DNA of 64,000 bases. It comes from Cyanidiococcus yangmingshanensis (lineage: Eukaryota; Rhodophyta; Bangiophyceae; Cyanidiales; Cyanidiaceae). The translations under genes were made by a program, and so were the position numbers. The stretch spans positions 930,001 through 994,000 of the forward strand of contig VWRR01000001.1 in assembly GCA_013995675.1 (NCBI GenBank), written 5' to 3'. This document shows positions 20,838-31,438 of the stretch, piece by piece (within the stretch, counting starts at the first letter, position 1; each line of letters opens with the position of its first letter). The notes beneath the pieces are model-generated. The model was not told where the DNA came from. It was given only the letters and a program-made list of their open reading frames with translations, and ran no database searches.

Positions 20838-21882
20838 AGATTGTGATTCGTGGGCGTTACAGCCGCTACCCGATTGCATTGGTCTGTGGTCCAGATACCG
20901 GCATTGCCGTCCGCAACACCAGATACTGTCCATTGTCGCGGTTTTGTTGTCAGGACAACTCGGATCTCTATGAATGCAAAACAGTGGTCCCGCAAGTCGG
21001 GCGTTTGTATCGGAAACGAGACAGCGCTCGCGGTACAGCAGCCTAAACGAGAATATCGACCCTGAATGAAGGAAGCGTTGGTGGGAGCTCGTTAGCGGTA
21101 TGGCGTGTGCTGCCGAATCCCAGCATAACATCATCTGGAGACGGCCAAGCTCGGCTCCGAAGGTTGCAAGTGCTGTCTTCAGCAATGAGTTGCAAGTTCA
21201 AGCTGTCTCGTCGAACTCACAACCTTGGGGAAAAGCCGTTCCTTTCAAAGAACGTCGTATCGAACAGGCCACGTTCAAAAAGAGCGTCTATGCAGCGTTC
21301 CAAGTTACTCTAGTTACGCCGTTCGCTTTCGAAACGTTCCGTTTTCCCGCACCACACTGGTGTGTTACTGTCAGTAAACGATCGCAAGTCGGAGCCACTC
21401 CCCAGGTTCAAATTTCGCTCAGATTATAGGTGGATAGTGTTTATGCTCGCATAAGACGCAAACCCGCTTCATGAAAAACTTCATCGGGCCACGCGCACTG
21501 ACATGCGTGTGTGCACTTAAGCACGCGGTCCGCTGAACTCGTCCGCGCCAGCAAGACCCTACAACCATCCACGTCCTCTTTGTCAAGTCCACGACCATTC
21601 TACGGATTGATCACGAGTCTAAGCATCCACACCCAGACCGAGAGAGTCCTGTCGTACGTGGTGAACGCGGCTACGAAGGAAGATGCGTCTCCTACACCCG
21701 TTCTATTGTAGACGCTGCAGAATGGACCGAGCCGCCGCCTGGCCACGACGGCGGGGCAGCGCGGCGTCATTTCGATTCGCGCTGCTCCTTCGAAGACACG
21801 TTCTCGGTCTGTTATCGCTCGTCACTCTCGTAACTACATCATTCATATTTCAGGGGCGCATCTCTCGGGAGCTAGAGCTATT
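20838..21882. other. Gap of about 1 kb, no supported gene
   Basis: Short overlapping open frames occur on both strands (for example + 21100-21429 and + 21683-22000), none with recognisable domains. The last contains one hydrophobic stretch ([17 protein letters not shown]) just before the GTP cyclohydrolase start, which might be an indel-separated N-terminal extension of that gene. Confidence 0.35.
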
Positions 21883-22737
21883 ATGCCGAGCTGCTCGCCC
21901 TCAAAGGGCCAGGAGCCGTTTTCTTCGGTGCGTCAGCGGCTGGACGCTGCGCTGGACTCGCATCGGTCACGCTGTGCGACGGCACCGGTTGACGCCGTGA
22001 ATGGAGAGCAGCACACCTCGAGCTCCTCAATGAGTGACGTGCTCGGAGTGCAAGGTCTTTATGTGAGTTCAGGGAACGGAATGTTCGCGGCTCAGAGAGT
22101 CGATGAGGAGACGGAGCGTCTGCGAAAACCAGCAGGTGGCGTGGCGTCCGTTACTGAGAAAGGGCAAACAGATGACCAAGCCCGTTGTCGCCGCATCGCT
22201 GGGGCCGTCGCCATGATTATGCAAGAACTTGGCGTTGACCCTGAGCAGTGCAACTTGCGTGATACACCCGAACGATATGCCCGAGCGCTTTTGGAGTTCA
22301 CGGCTGGCTACGCTCAGTCTGCGGAGGAGACGCTGAGCGGCGCCGTTTTCCCTGAAACCTACTCTGATATGGTTGTGGAACGAGACATTGACATTTGGTC
22401 ACTCTGCGAGCACCACATGGTTCCTTTTTTTGGAAAATGCCATATTGCGTATATTCCTCAGGGGCGAATTCTGGGCCTGAGCAAGTTGGCACGGGTTGCG
22501 GAGATGTATGCGCGTCGTCTCCAAGTCCAGGAACGTTTGACCCGACAGATCGCGGACTGTATCGAAGAGTATCTACGCCCGCGTGGTGTAGCGGTCTACA
22601 TTGAGGCGACTCATTTATGCATGTCGATGCGGGGTATTCGCAAAACGGACGCTAGGACTACGACCATTACGACTCGAGGTATATTCGCTGCCGACCACAG
22701 CCTTCAGCAGCAGTTCCTCGATCTCGTGAATCGGTAG
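21883..22737 (+). CDS. GTP cyclohydrolase I
   Basis: This enzyme converts GTP to 7,8-dihydroneopterin triphosphate, the entry step to folate and pterins. The frame is intact at 284 residues. The catalytic domain occupies roughly residues 105-284: [38 protein letters not shown] (zinc Cys and the His pair), [32 protein letters not shown], and the second zinc Cys in [14 protein letters not shown], ending [10 protein letters not shown]. The first 100 residues are polar and nonconserved and could be a targeting or linker segment. Start 21883 is the first ATG of the frame. Confidence 0.95.
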   Translation: MPSCSPSKGQEPFSSVRQRLDAALDSHRSRCATAPVDAVNGEQHTSSSSMSDVLGVQGLYVSSGNGMFAAQRVDEETERLRKPAGGVASVTEKGQTDDQARCRRIAGAVAMIMQELGVDPEQCNLRDTPERYARALLEFTAGYAQSAEETLSGAVFPETYSDMVVERDIDIWSLCEHHMVPFFGKCHIAYIPQGRILGLSKLARVAEMYARRLQVQERLTRQIADCIEEYLRPRGVAVYIEATHLCMSMRGIRKTDARTTTITTRGIFAADHSLQQQFLDLVNR

Positions 22738-23230
22738 CGGATCCATGGACGGGGATGTCGGGGTCGAGCAACGGCCCCGGTGAGGAGCGAACGAAGCTGT
22801 ACAGTGTGCGGCTGCGTTTCGCGGAGCCACGTGAAAATGCTTCAATCCAGCACAGACAGAGACGATTCTCCAACAAGCGCGTGATTTCCTGCGAACAAAA
22901 ACAACAACAGGACCTGCATCAGTCATTGGGTGTACTGGCAATCAACCCCGTCCACAACGAATTCGTGCCCAAACACCAACCTGATGGTTATCCAGCATGG
23001 ACGACTGCATTGAAACATCGCTTGATACCAATACAGCTAAACGATTGTTTTTTTCGTGGTTTGCCCAGGACATGTTCGGCTGCTGCTCGACGACGCGCTC
23101 TCCTTACGTGTTCATACGACAGTTGAGTCACGATCCAGCGAACTCGACGCGATTGCATTGATGCCGAATGACCAGTGAACGTTCAATTTCCCCGAAAGTA
23201 GACGCGTCGTTAGCTCCCAACCAGAATATT
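22738..23230. other. Gap, no supported gene
   Basis: A + strand open frame of 123 codons (22755-23126) begins soon after the GTP cyclohydrolase stop. It is Arg/Gln-rich, with no recognised family and no second line of support. Confidence 0.35.
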
Positions 23231-23709
23231 CTATCCTTTTCGCGAGTCTGTTAGCAACAAACTGCGTGTCTCACGGGTTTCGATCCGAGTCGACGTCTGC
23301 TTGGTACGCATTACTGGCTGTACACGCTTCTGCACCCTACCTTCATACCATAAAGCACACAAGCGTATCAGGACATTCATGTCGGGGCACACCAGAACGC
23401 CTCGCGGCACTGTACACGTATCGATAAGCCAGCGAGCGACTGCCTCTGCTGCAGCATCGCTCGCTGGTGGCGCTTGTCCGCAACCTCCTTCCAGCACAAC
23501 CAGTCCCGCCGAACTTTATCCCCAAAAGCAATGACTCGCCAATACCGTTTCGTAGGCGCTACATCGCGACCGTTTCCGTTTCAATCCCAACGCGAAAACG
23601 AGCCGCCCGCCAGGTCGGCGTCTGCACTGACGGTTGCTTGGCTCCAGCCAGTCTCAGCGCAGCCTTCGCGCGCTCCGTCGAGTCGGAGTTCCAACCGTCC
23701 AGCCACCAT
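23231..23709 (-). CDS. Uncharacterised protein, frame-disrupted
   Basis: From an ATG at 23709 the reverse strand reads MVAGRLELRLDGAREGCAET and SADADLAGGSFSRWD. After a frame change it continues DVAPTKRYWRVIAFGDKVRR, and after a second change ASDAAAEAVARWLIDTC and PRGVLVCPDMNVLIRLCALW. The opening beta-strand with Asp-Gly-Ala and the later helix-strand-Asp pattern vaguely recall an RNase H-like fold, but I would not assign function on that. Two frame changes lie in about 480 bases, and the upper end abuts the GTAC repeat. Confidence 0.4.
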
Positions 23710-23733
23710 GAGCTGGGAGAAAGCCCAGTCCTA

Positions 23734-23753
23734 GTACGTACGTACGTACGTAC
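23734..23753. repeat. (GTAC)5 self-complementary microsatellite
   Basis: Five perfect GTAC units form a 20-base palindrome able to extrude a hairpin, just upstream of the reverse-strand gene ending at 23231. Confidence 0.95.
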
Positions 23754-24065
23754 TCGTCACCCCTCAACGCTCCGAAAGCATCAACACTGCAGCACGTCCC
23801 AATAAAAAAGAGTCCATTGCGTCACATTCCTAAAACGACTTGCATCCTGATCCGAAATCGAATGAAAAGTGCTTTTCATACACTCAAGTCTAGGAGTGTG
23901 CACGTGGACGTGCATTGGGAGGTTCCCTCATCTCCAGCCTTCTTGTTCGTCAACGGAACGGGTTTCGCACCAATGCTGCTCGTCTCGGCTGACTCGTTCC
24001 CGAGAAAGGAACTCGAGCTGTCCAATTGCTTGTCTATATATACCAATTTTGCGCGCATTCCCTCT

Positions 24066-24161
24066 GTCGAGAAATTCCCGCCGTCTCCAGTTCCAACGGG
24101 GACGTGGCTTAGGGGTTATAGCGCCCGCTTTGCAAGCGGGAGGACGCGGGTTCGATACGAC
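24066..24161 (+). tRNA. Permuted tRNA-Ala(UGC) gene (3' half upstream of 5' half)
   Basis: The 5' half runs 24098-24156: acceptor GGGGACG, D-arm, anticodon arm CCCGC-TTTGCAA-GCGGG (anticodon TGC at 24131-24133), variable AGGAC, T-stem GCGGG and loop TTCGAT. The sequence after it cannot pair to finish a tRNA. The missing 3' half lies upstream at 24076-24089: T, CCCGC (T-stem), CGTCTCC (acceptor) and discriminator A. It pairs fully with the 5' half and gives the G3-U70 wobble that identifies tRNA-Ala. Eight bases (gttccaac) separate the two. The halves sum to 59 + 14 = 73 nt with a normal 7-nt T-loop. The junction forms a bulge-helix-bulge: GCGGG/CCCGC, bulge ATT, AGAA/TTCG (one A-G mismatch), bulge ATA, then GTCG/CGAC. 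Cutting after the second bulge base gives exactly 59/60. CCA is not encoded. Confidence 0.92.
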
Positions 24162-24168
24162 TCTTTTT
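24161..24168 (+). terminator. Candidate RNA polymerase III T-run terminator
   Basis: Five Ts follow the permuted tRNA precursor directly (cTCTTTTTc). Runs of four or more Ts end Pol III transcripts, so the primary transcript would just include the CGAC strand of the bulge-helix-bulge. Confidence 0.5.
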
Positions 24169-24732
24169 CGCTGGCATCTGCAACTGACTCGTTCCGTCCG
24201 CACTTTTACGATCCGAGGCGTTGGCGATACACTCTGGGAAGAGGCGCGTCGGCCTAGACGCTTCTCGTCCTGTAGTGCTCATAGGCGCTGGGACTGCGAC
24301 GCGCCTCGTCCACGAGCACGGCCGCTGTGTCGTGTGCTTGCTCCCTCGGCGACCCGGTTTACTCGCCCGACTAGCCACGCCACACACGCTACGCGAAAAG
24401 AATTGAATCCGTTAGAGCAATGGTGTCCGTGGGGAGTCAGTGCGGATATCCAATACAGCTGCAACGGGCCATTCTTATGAAGATCGCACGAGACCGTTAT
24501 CCAGCTGGCCCGGCGGGAAGCGAGCGACACCCGTTCGAACAAGTCCAAGGAGCTTTTCTCGATATGAATAGCGGTCTGGTTGAGTTGGTCACCTCGCGGA
24601 GGGCAGCGCGCTTCCGACATGGTTGCAGAAACGGCTCACTCGGTGGTCATGTCGCCAGCACGCCCTGCCGCTTGCTGTATCCGAGTCGCCTTGGGGCGGT
24701 CGCTCAGAGCATGCTTAGCGGTGCTGACCTGC
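24162..24732. other. Gap downstream of the permuted tRNA
   Basis: No supported gene. Open frames on both strands here have no conserved features. A short T-run (CTCTTTTT, 24161-24168) right after the tRNA could act as an RNA polymerase III terminator. Confidence 0.35.
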
Positions 24733-25130
24733 TTACGGCGGGAGACACCGCGTTCTATGCTCGGGCTCGAAGAGGACTCGGTTGCGCCTCCTCTCGACGA
24801 CGGTAATCGTCTCTGCGCTGAATGATGAGACGCGTACCAGCCGAGTGTGTATCGGGGAGCGCATGCCCTGGAGAAGTGCCTCCAACTCGGACTCGATCAC
24901 ACCTCCTGCGCTTGAGGCAAACACTTTCTCATCCGTCGTAGTGCTGCAACATTCGACCAGAACCGTTCTGGGTGTACTGAACTCAGTCGATCGGTTCGTG
25001 GCGCTGCCGATCAAGCACATCCCTGTCCCGAATGAATGTCGAGCCAGAACCCCTCCTCTATGTCTGATGACTTGGGCGGCCTCTTGGAACGCAAGTCGGG
25101 TTGCAGACAGCGTCGTCTTTTGGACAGCCT
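24733..25130 (-). CDS. Uncharacterised protein-like segment downstream of the lipase
   Basis: An open reverse-strand frame, distinct from that of the lipase C-terminus, reads coherent protein: EAVQKTTLSATRLAFQEAAQ, VIRHRGGVLARHSFGTGMCL, TVLVECCSTTTDEKVFASSA and VIESELEALLQGMRSPIHTR. No family is recognised. A stop codon precedes it at about 25137 and no clear ATG opens it, so it may be a separate broken gene or the true end of the upstream gene after an indel. Confidence 0.35.
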
Positions 25131-28100
25131 CGAGCGATCATGCTGCCCGTCCCCATTCGTGAACACGATCTCCACCCTGACTGTCCATGGATTGCCATAG
25201 AAAAGAGTGGTACGCGTTCGTCCTCGTCGAGATCGCTTTCGTCTTCGCTGCGGTCCGAATCCGAGAAGGCGAAACTGAGCTCTCGCATAGCCTGGCGAAA
25301 GGCGTTAGACTCAGATAGAGGCGTCTCTGAGGTCGCGTCGACCCCGCTTTGACGATCGTTCGGCGTCGTGCCCGGTGTCCAAGGCGATGACGGTGTCGGA
25401 TGATCACCGCACCAAGGTACCTGAAGCAGTTCGCTCATCCAGGAGGTGACCTGTCCGACTGCCTCCGCAGCCTTGCGAATGGCACCGCTCATGCTTAGAA
25501 AGCCATGCGGCATGCCGTCGTAGACGCGCAGCCGAACCCATTCCACGCCATCCTTGTCGCGCTTCACGAGACGCAAACGATGCGCGAATACCGCCGAATC
25601 GTCTAGTAACGGGTCGTAGGAGCCACATATCATATAGACTGGGGGAAAGGCCTCGAGCAACGCGTCCGAAGCAGCGATAGCACGGGCTCAGACACGGATC
25701 GCGGCTCGCATCCACGTCCGCTGGAATATACGATTGGAGAATCAATTCTAGCAAATCGATAGAGAGCAGCGGGTCAAAAGCCGACATCAGACGCGACGGC
25801 GACCACTGAAGCGTTAGGTTCAGGGCCGGATAAGCCAGTATAAGCCCGTCCGGGATTCGCAAACCATGTTCAATGATCTGAATCGTGACTGCAACAGCAA
25901 GGTTGCCACCAGGCGCTATCCCCAGCGAGAACAACCCGCTCGGCCCGGGTCCCCAGACGGTCTGCATGCTCGAGTGCCCAGACGTACCCGTGCAGACACT
26001 CGTTCACCGCAGTCGGGTAGGGAAACTCTGGTGCTAGTCGATAGTCAATGGACAGAACGACCGCATCCTGCACGTCATGCGCTATCTGTTTCAACAGGCT
26101 CGTATGCGTGAGGGAGCTCTGTCCAATGAAACCGCCCCCGTGCATAAAGATAATCAGGGTTCGTGCCGGCTCTCCATGGACACGGCTCCGCAGTAGGAGG
26201 TCGATCCTGGCGCCCAAGGTCCGCATAGAGGCACTGATTGCGGATGTTAGACGCGAACCTGACGGTTCTCGTCGCATGATGGGCCTTTTCCGTTCTATCT
26301 TGAGACGAGACGGATCCATGGTTGAACGGCAGGCGTCTGACGGCGCCTGAGACGTAGTTTCTCTCTTGTTCGGTAGCGACGCAGGCATTTCTGGCTCAGC
26401 GCGTCCTCCGAAGCGAGTCACTTGTATTGGCTCGTCACGGTCAAGCTTCTGGTCCAGTTCACACTCGGCTTTTTCATCGACGGCAACAGGCGCATTGTGC
26501 TCCAGAGGAGGAGTCGCATTCGCAGTGTTCGGCATCGAAGGTTGCGGCAGCAGGTTTGCATGGGGGACTCGTTGCAAAAGTGACGCCGTCTTCGGCTGGC
26601 CCCTGACCGAGGCCGCTCAAGAGATACCGATGCATCCCGACCTGTCCACGTCGTCGACGAGTCCGCCACATACACGATCTGCTCGTCCTCTTCGTATGCT
26701 GCTTGCCAGCAATCCGCATCGACGGTTGTCGGAGGACGAGGCCGATCGACTCGCTGTGGCGCCGCTTTCAGCAGTTTCCTCTCTTGCCCATAGAGGGCGA
26801 AGCACGGGATAGCTCTACCTGCGCAGGGCGCGATGCGTACGAAAGCAGTCGGACTTTAATGGGGCCGTCCAGCGAACTCGGCACCTGCACCCGACATGGG
26901 CCCCGCTCAGGATCCAATGGAGCCAGCTGGCCCTTCCAACCACACGTCTGCTTTGTAGCGTTGCCGTGCGGGGCCCGGCCTCGCGAAAGCATTTCGAGGA
27001 CGTGTTTCATCGTTTCGGCAGCGTTGGTGATCTCGAAGTAACGGTCGAGCGCCACCTCCTTGTCCCGCATCAGCGCAAATCCCATGAATATGGGGTCCTC
27101 TGATAAGTTGAAGAACATGCGTGCCTCGTCGAGGCTCACCAGCGCTGGGCGTAATGATGACTCAGTCGAGCTTGTCTCGCGGTCCTCGGACAGCCAGCTC
27201 ATGGTAGAGGGATTCGCTCCGAATGTGTTGGCGAGCTTTTCAATGATCTGCTGAGCCGAACTGGTACTGTACCCGTAGTTCTCTAACAGCGCTAGATGGA
27301 TGTAGAACCAGCCCCAGGATAAAAAAGCGATTTTGCGGGCCAAGGTACTCTTTCGAAAGTACTCACTGGAGACAGCGCGATGAACAGCACTGCGAATCAC
27401 CTGAACGATGCGCAGGACAGTTCTCACGTCGCGATTGTATTGAAACCCGAAATGAACTCCTCGGAAACTGTCCAGTTTCACCGCTGGTGCCCATACCCGA
27501 TGGTCAAACTCGGCCTCGTGGGGCACAAAAAGCGTACGGGCGACCTCGCTCTCCTGAACGCATCGACAGGCGAGATGGATCATGGCATAGAACTGTTTCA
27601 GTTGGAGATGATGGCCAGCGAGACGACCCAACGGAGTTAGCTGGTTCGCACTTGTGCGTTGAGCGAGCCATCGACGTTCTAGCTCCCGCCAGTCCAATGG
27701 AGTCGTCGTGTTGAGACCAAAGTCCGCGAAGACCCTCGGAGAGCGCCTGGAAGCACGCTGTCGCGCCCGTCGTTCCGTCGCTTCGCGGTTTGTCAAGGCG
27801 GTTTCCACCTCGAGTCGCTGCAGCAGGTGCCAGATGATACACAACAACGATTCGTAGCCGTTTCCGGGGCTTCCGTGTGCACCGCCCCAGCCGCGACCCA
27901 CGAGCGGCGATCGACGCCGCAAACCACCAGCTTGACCTGCAGCGTCACAGACAGTCGTTGGACTGGAGTCTGACTCTGTCTCAGTCGCGTTATAGAGCGA
28001 TAACGAGGGCTCGCCGGCGACCACCGCTAGGAGGCGTTCCACCTCGGGGAAGATGGCATCGCAGGTTAGTTTGAGCGCTTCGGCCTCTCGAGAAACGCTC

Positions 28101-28315
28101 TGGGCTATAACAAAGGCTCGAGTACTCCTCCTCAAGGGACTAGGTCCTGAACCGGAGACTTGTTCTTCCTCTGCGGGTTGGCGCAACAACCACCCTACTT
28201 TTGAAGCCAGCTCGGCTGCTGACTCGCGTACAAACACCAAACTAGAGCGCACATTCTGCGTCAGTGCTAGTGTATAGGCTACGTACGGTCCATCACTCGT
28301 TTCATTCGTCGACAT
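25058..28315 (-). CDS. Hormone-sensitive lipase homologue (HSL_N plus alpha/beta hydrolase)
   Basis: The N-terminal 515 codons (28315-26768) are intact and resemble the HSL_N domain of hormone-sensitive lipase (FHALNLxxx-type helices; here GVHFGFQYNRDVRTVLRIVQ, KIAFLSWGWFYIHLALLENY). A polar linker follows, then a catalytic alpha/beta hydrolase of the HSL/arylacetamide group: the oxyanion motif FMHGGGFIGQ near 26150, nucleophile elbow GDSA-GGNLAVAV near 25910, acid segment ICGSYDPLLDDSAVFAHRL near 25600, and base DGMPHGFLSMSG near 25505. All triad residues are present. Frames change near 26750, at 25912 inside the GDSAGG elbow, and near 25690. The role inferred is neutral lipid or ester hydrolysis in the cytosol or at lipid droplets. 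The C-terminal 80 residues (acidic SDSDRSEDESDLDEDE) look variable. Confidence 0.75.
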
Positions 28316-29097
28316 GCGTCAAGATTCTGTCGACTGAAAGGCCATCAAGTCGCCCGTTGGTAGCGTTCAACAGAGCCCGGTCACAGAAACAGTCCGCGAC
28401 CAGCGCCTTGTGGCGCTGCCAGCCATGGCCTCGAGCGTCTACTGAACCAACGCGCTGTTTCCCAACAGAACGCTGCGCTTGTCACCTCGTTCCATCGGGT
28501 CACTAGTTTAGACTGGCACACAGACTGGCGATGGAATGCGTGTTGACGAATCTGGCTTGAGATTTGTCGTTTCATCGTGTTGTATACGGGAATTGGTTGG
28601 ATTCTCCTCTTCGGTGAACAAGGTTCTTGCTACCTGTCGCGGACCGTTCGTGTCGTCTGCCTGCAATCGTCATGCTCTCGTTCTTAGCGCTTCCAGGATG
28701 TTCTGGGAAGGCAAGTGATCACGCTGTTTGCCGTCCAGCTTCGAAACTGGCCTTGTCTTGGACTTGGTGTGATTGGGCGCTTGGGCAGCGCCGGTCACTG
28801 GCTTGGCGTCGTCGATCGCGGTGTCGCAACGCCGAAACCGCTCTGTTGCTCAGCGCAGCCATCGGAGACGCTTTTCATCATCAGTATCGTCAAGCTCACG
28901 CGCCGACCGCCACTCGAAAGAGAGCGGATAAATGTTCGCGAACCATTGTTGTGCCACGTACTTGTGCTTCCGCCGCGTCACGACTCCTTTCGGAAACAGT
29001 GCAGAGCGCGGCGAACGAGTCGCTTTTGCATAGAGGGACCTTGTTCAAAGAACGAGAGTTCGACCATCCACGACGTGACTCTTTGGTTCAACGAGGC
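28316..29097. promoter_or_regulatory. Divergent intergenic region, lipase / synaptotagmin-like
   Basis: The synaptotagmin-like frame is open back to 28627, but the part before the ATG at 29098 is not protein-like. No discrete regulatory element is identified. Confidence 0.4.
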
Positions 29098-31009
29098 ATG
29101 GAAACTGGCTTCGTGTCTCCGGCGGCATTGGAACGCACTCGAACGCATCTGCAAAACTGGTGGACGCATACACTTGCGGCCCTGAAGAGACTTGGGCGAG
29201 AACTGTGGCTTCGTTTCGAAGACGCTCGTCGTCGTCAGCCGGTAGACCCAGCATCGGCGGCTCGCCCGCCGCTGTACCCTGACGGGCTCTATGTTCTGCT
29301 CGGTATGTGGATCGTGACGTATCTCGTCGTTCGTCTCGGGCAGCTCGTCTGCGATGTGCTCGCTTTTGTCATTGCGATCGTGATTTCAGTATTCTATGTG
29401 CCAGGTCAACGAGGCCGGCGCCAACAAAGTTCAGCGGACGCAAAATCGCCAGCAACAGCTCCAGAACGAGCTTCTGGTTCCCCGGCGGAGGAGGCTGCCA
29501 GCCAGAGCTTGGTCGGTACGCCCAGCCTCAGCCGAGAACGTCATCGCTTGCAGGCAATTGCTGCGCGGGAAACTGCTGAGGCCGAGTCAGCCGAGTGGAT
29601 TAACGCAGCATTGAGAAAAATGTGGCGACTTTACAACGCAGAGCTGTCCTTCTGCAGGCAAATTGATCCTTCAGGACCTGATTGATGCAAATCTGAAAAA
29701 TAATCGTCCTCCGTTTGTTCAGTCGGTGAACGTGGAGCGGCTGGAGTTGCACGACAGGGCGCTGCGTCTTCCATCGGTGGAGAAACTACCTACCCGATCG
29801 GATGGCGACCTGGTGCTTCTCGTTGGTGTACGTTATGACGGGGACGCGCAGCTGCATCTGCGAGTGAACTTTGGGGTTACGCAACGAGCTTCTTTCGCTG
29901 TTCCCGTTGTGGTCAGCGGCCTAGATATTGATGCTCAAGTGTGGATTCGAGCGCGAATGATCCCCGAAGCGCCCTATCTTGGCGATGTGAACGTAGCGCT
30001 CCTGCGACGACCTCTGATTGATCTGCAGCTGCGACCTTTCAAAGTGGTGGATGTGATGGAGATTCCTGGTTTGCGGCCGTTTCTGCGCAAGCTCTTAACT
30101 TGTGATATCCCCGATTTGTTTGTTTTACCTCGTCGAATGCCGATCTTGCGGTTGGGTAGTCTCGAGCAGTTGCGGCGTTTTGCCCGCATGGGTGCCTGGG
30201 ATGGATCTCGTTCGGATCCTTGCATGGGCGCTTTAACGAAAGCGCGCTTTCAGCGACGCGCTCAGAGGGCACTGGCTGGTCGGGAAGAAACCGACACTGG
30301 AGAGCTGTCGTTTGTTGATGATGCCGCGACGGAGATCCTGGATGATCCGAGTCTCGATGCTGGCCTTGTTGTTGTAATGCTCTACGGCGCCCGGAATCTC
30401 AGCGGCACGACATCGCTGGGCCTGAGCAATCCCTTTTGCTACCTGTCGGTCGATGGTATAACCGTTCGTAGCAAGCCTGACAAGAGCACCAGCGCCCGAA
30501 GTGTTCGCGGTCAACCGATCTGGAACCAGCTTTTTGAGTTGCCGGTTCGGAATCCGAGTACGTCACGTCTGCATATCGAGGTAGCGGATCGATACGGCCT
30601 GAAACACCGTATCATCGGCTCTTTCAGTATGGCTGTGGCTGTACTCAAGGACGGTCAGCGGCGCGATATGTGGGTACCGCTGCGCGGATCAGTTGGTGCC
30701 GATAGTCGCCTTCACATTGGTGTACAATACCAGGCCTACGTTGATGCAGATAATGACGATCTGTTAGCAACCGACGCGACGACGGATGGTTCGAGGACAG
30801 CCACAAAATCATCGATGGCGGCGCTGACCCGATTGTTCCCGCTGGGGCAGTCGCGATCACCCTCGACATCGTCCACGTCGGCCAATCATACGGATGGAAC
30901 GAACAATGTGGAAGATGAATCGCTGAGCGGTGGTTCACGCACGCATTCCGATGATTCGAGCCTCACGCCAGTACAGGTAGAGATCATCCATCCTCATAAA
31001 GAGCAGTAG
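29098..31009 (+). CDS. Extended-synaptotagmin/tricalbin-like protein (TM, SMP, C2)
   Basis: This is a tether and lipid-transfer protein of ER-plasma membrane contacts by family. From the ATG at 29098: an amphipathic N-terminal helix (TRTHLQNWWTHTLAALKRLG), a membrane hairpin near residues 60-100 (YVLLGMWIVTYLVVRLGQLV; VLAFVIAIVISVFYV), a polar linker, then an SMP domain starting EWINAALRKMWRLYNAELSF and continuing LILQDLIDANLKNNRPPFVQ. One C2 domain follows (LVVVMLYGARNLSGT, LSNPFCYLSVDG, GQPIWNQLFELPV). The usual C2 calcium Asp in D-P-Y is Asn here (SNPF), so calcium binding may be weak. A Ser/Thr-rich tail ends the protein. One frame change lies near 29665, in the SMP domain, explained by one extra base. 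Plant synaptotagmins normally have two C2 domains. Confidence 0.78.
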
Positions 31010-31438
31010 GGACCGGGCGGATCGTATCGCATGTTGAGCACGTTCGGCTCGTGGTGTCTGCGGCTAATCATGCCGACCCAGCTCAAGCGCGTGGGGCCAC
31101 GCGTGCTGTTCGACATGGCGACAACAACCCAGCCGAGCGGGTGAAGCAACCCATCGATGTTTGCTCGCTTGTGTGGAACCTAAACACTTCTCGACCAAAA
31201 GCCAGGCACAGGAGAGCACCCGGGCTTGTGCCATACGCGTCTGTACGTTGGCGTTGCGTCATATTGAAGAAATAAGCCCACATAGTGTGCCCCCCAATGG
31301 ACCGTTCTCCAAGGCGACGCAGCGCTGTGTGCTCTACGGCATTGGGCCACTCATCGTTCCCCGTTTGCAGTCGGTACGAATCGATTCGACCACCCTCTGG
31401 AACGTAGCCAGTTGTCGCTGGAACGTGGCGTTGGACAC
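31010..31438. other. Gap, no supported gene
   Basis: A reverse-strand open frame (31083-31442) abuts the end of the unknown gene above it and may be its continuation after an indel, but it has no recognised motif. Confidence 0.35.

Noticed and set aside
24098-24161. Ordinary tRNA-Ala with a T-loop intron and downstream 3' half
   Set aside because: No CCCGC plus acceptor-complement sequence was found downstream. The only matching 3' half, with perfect pairing, lies just upstream.
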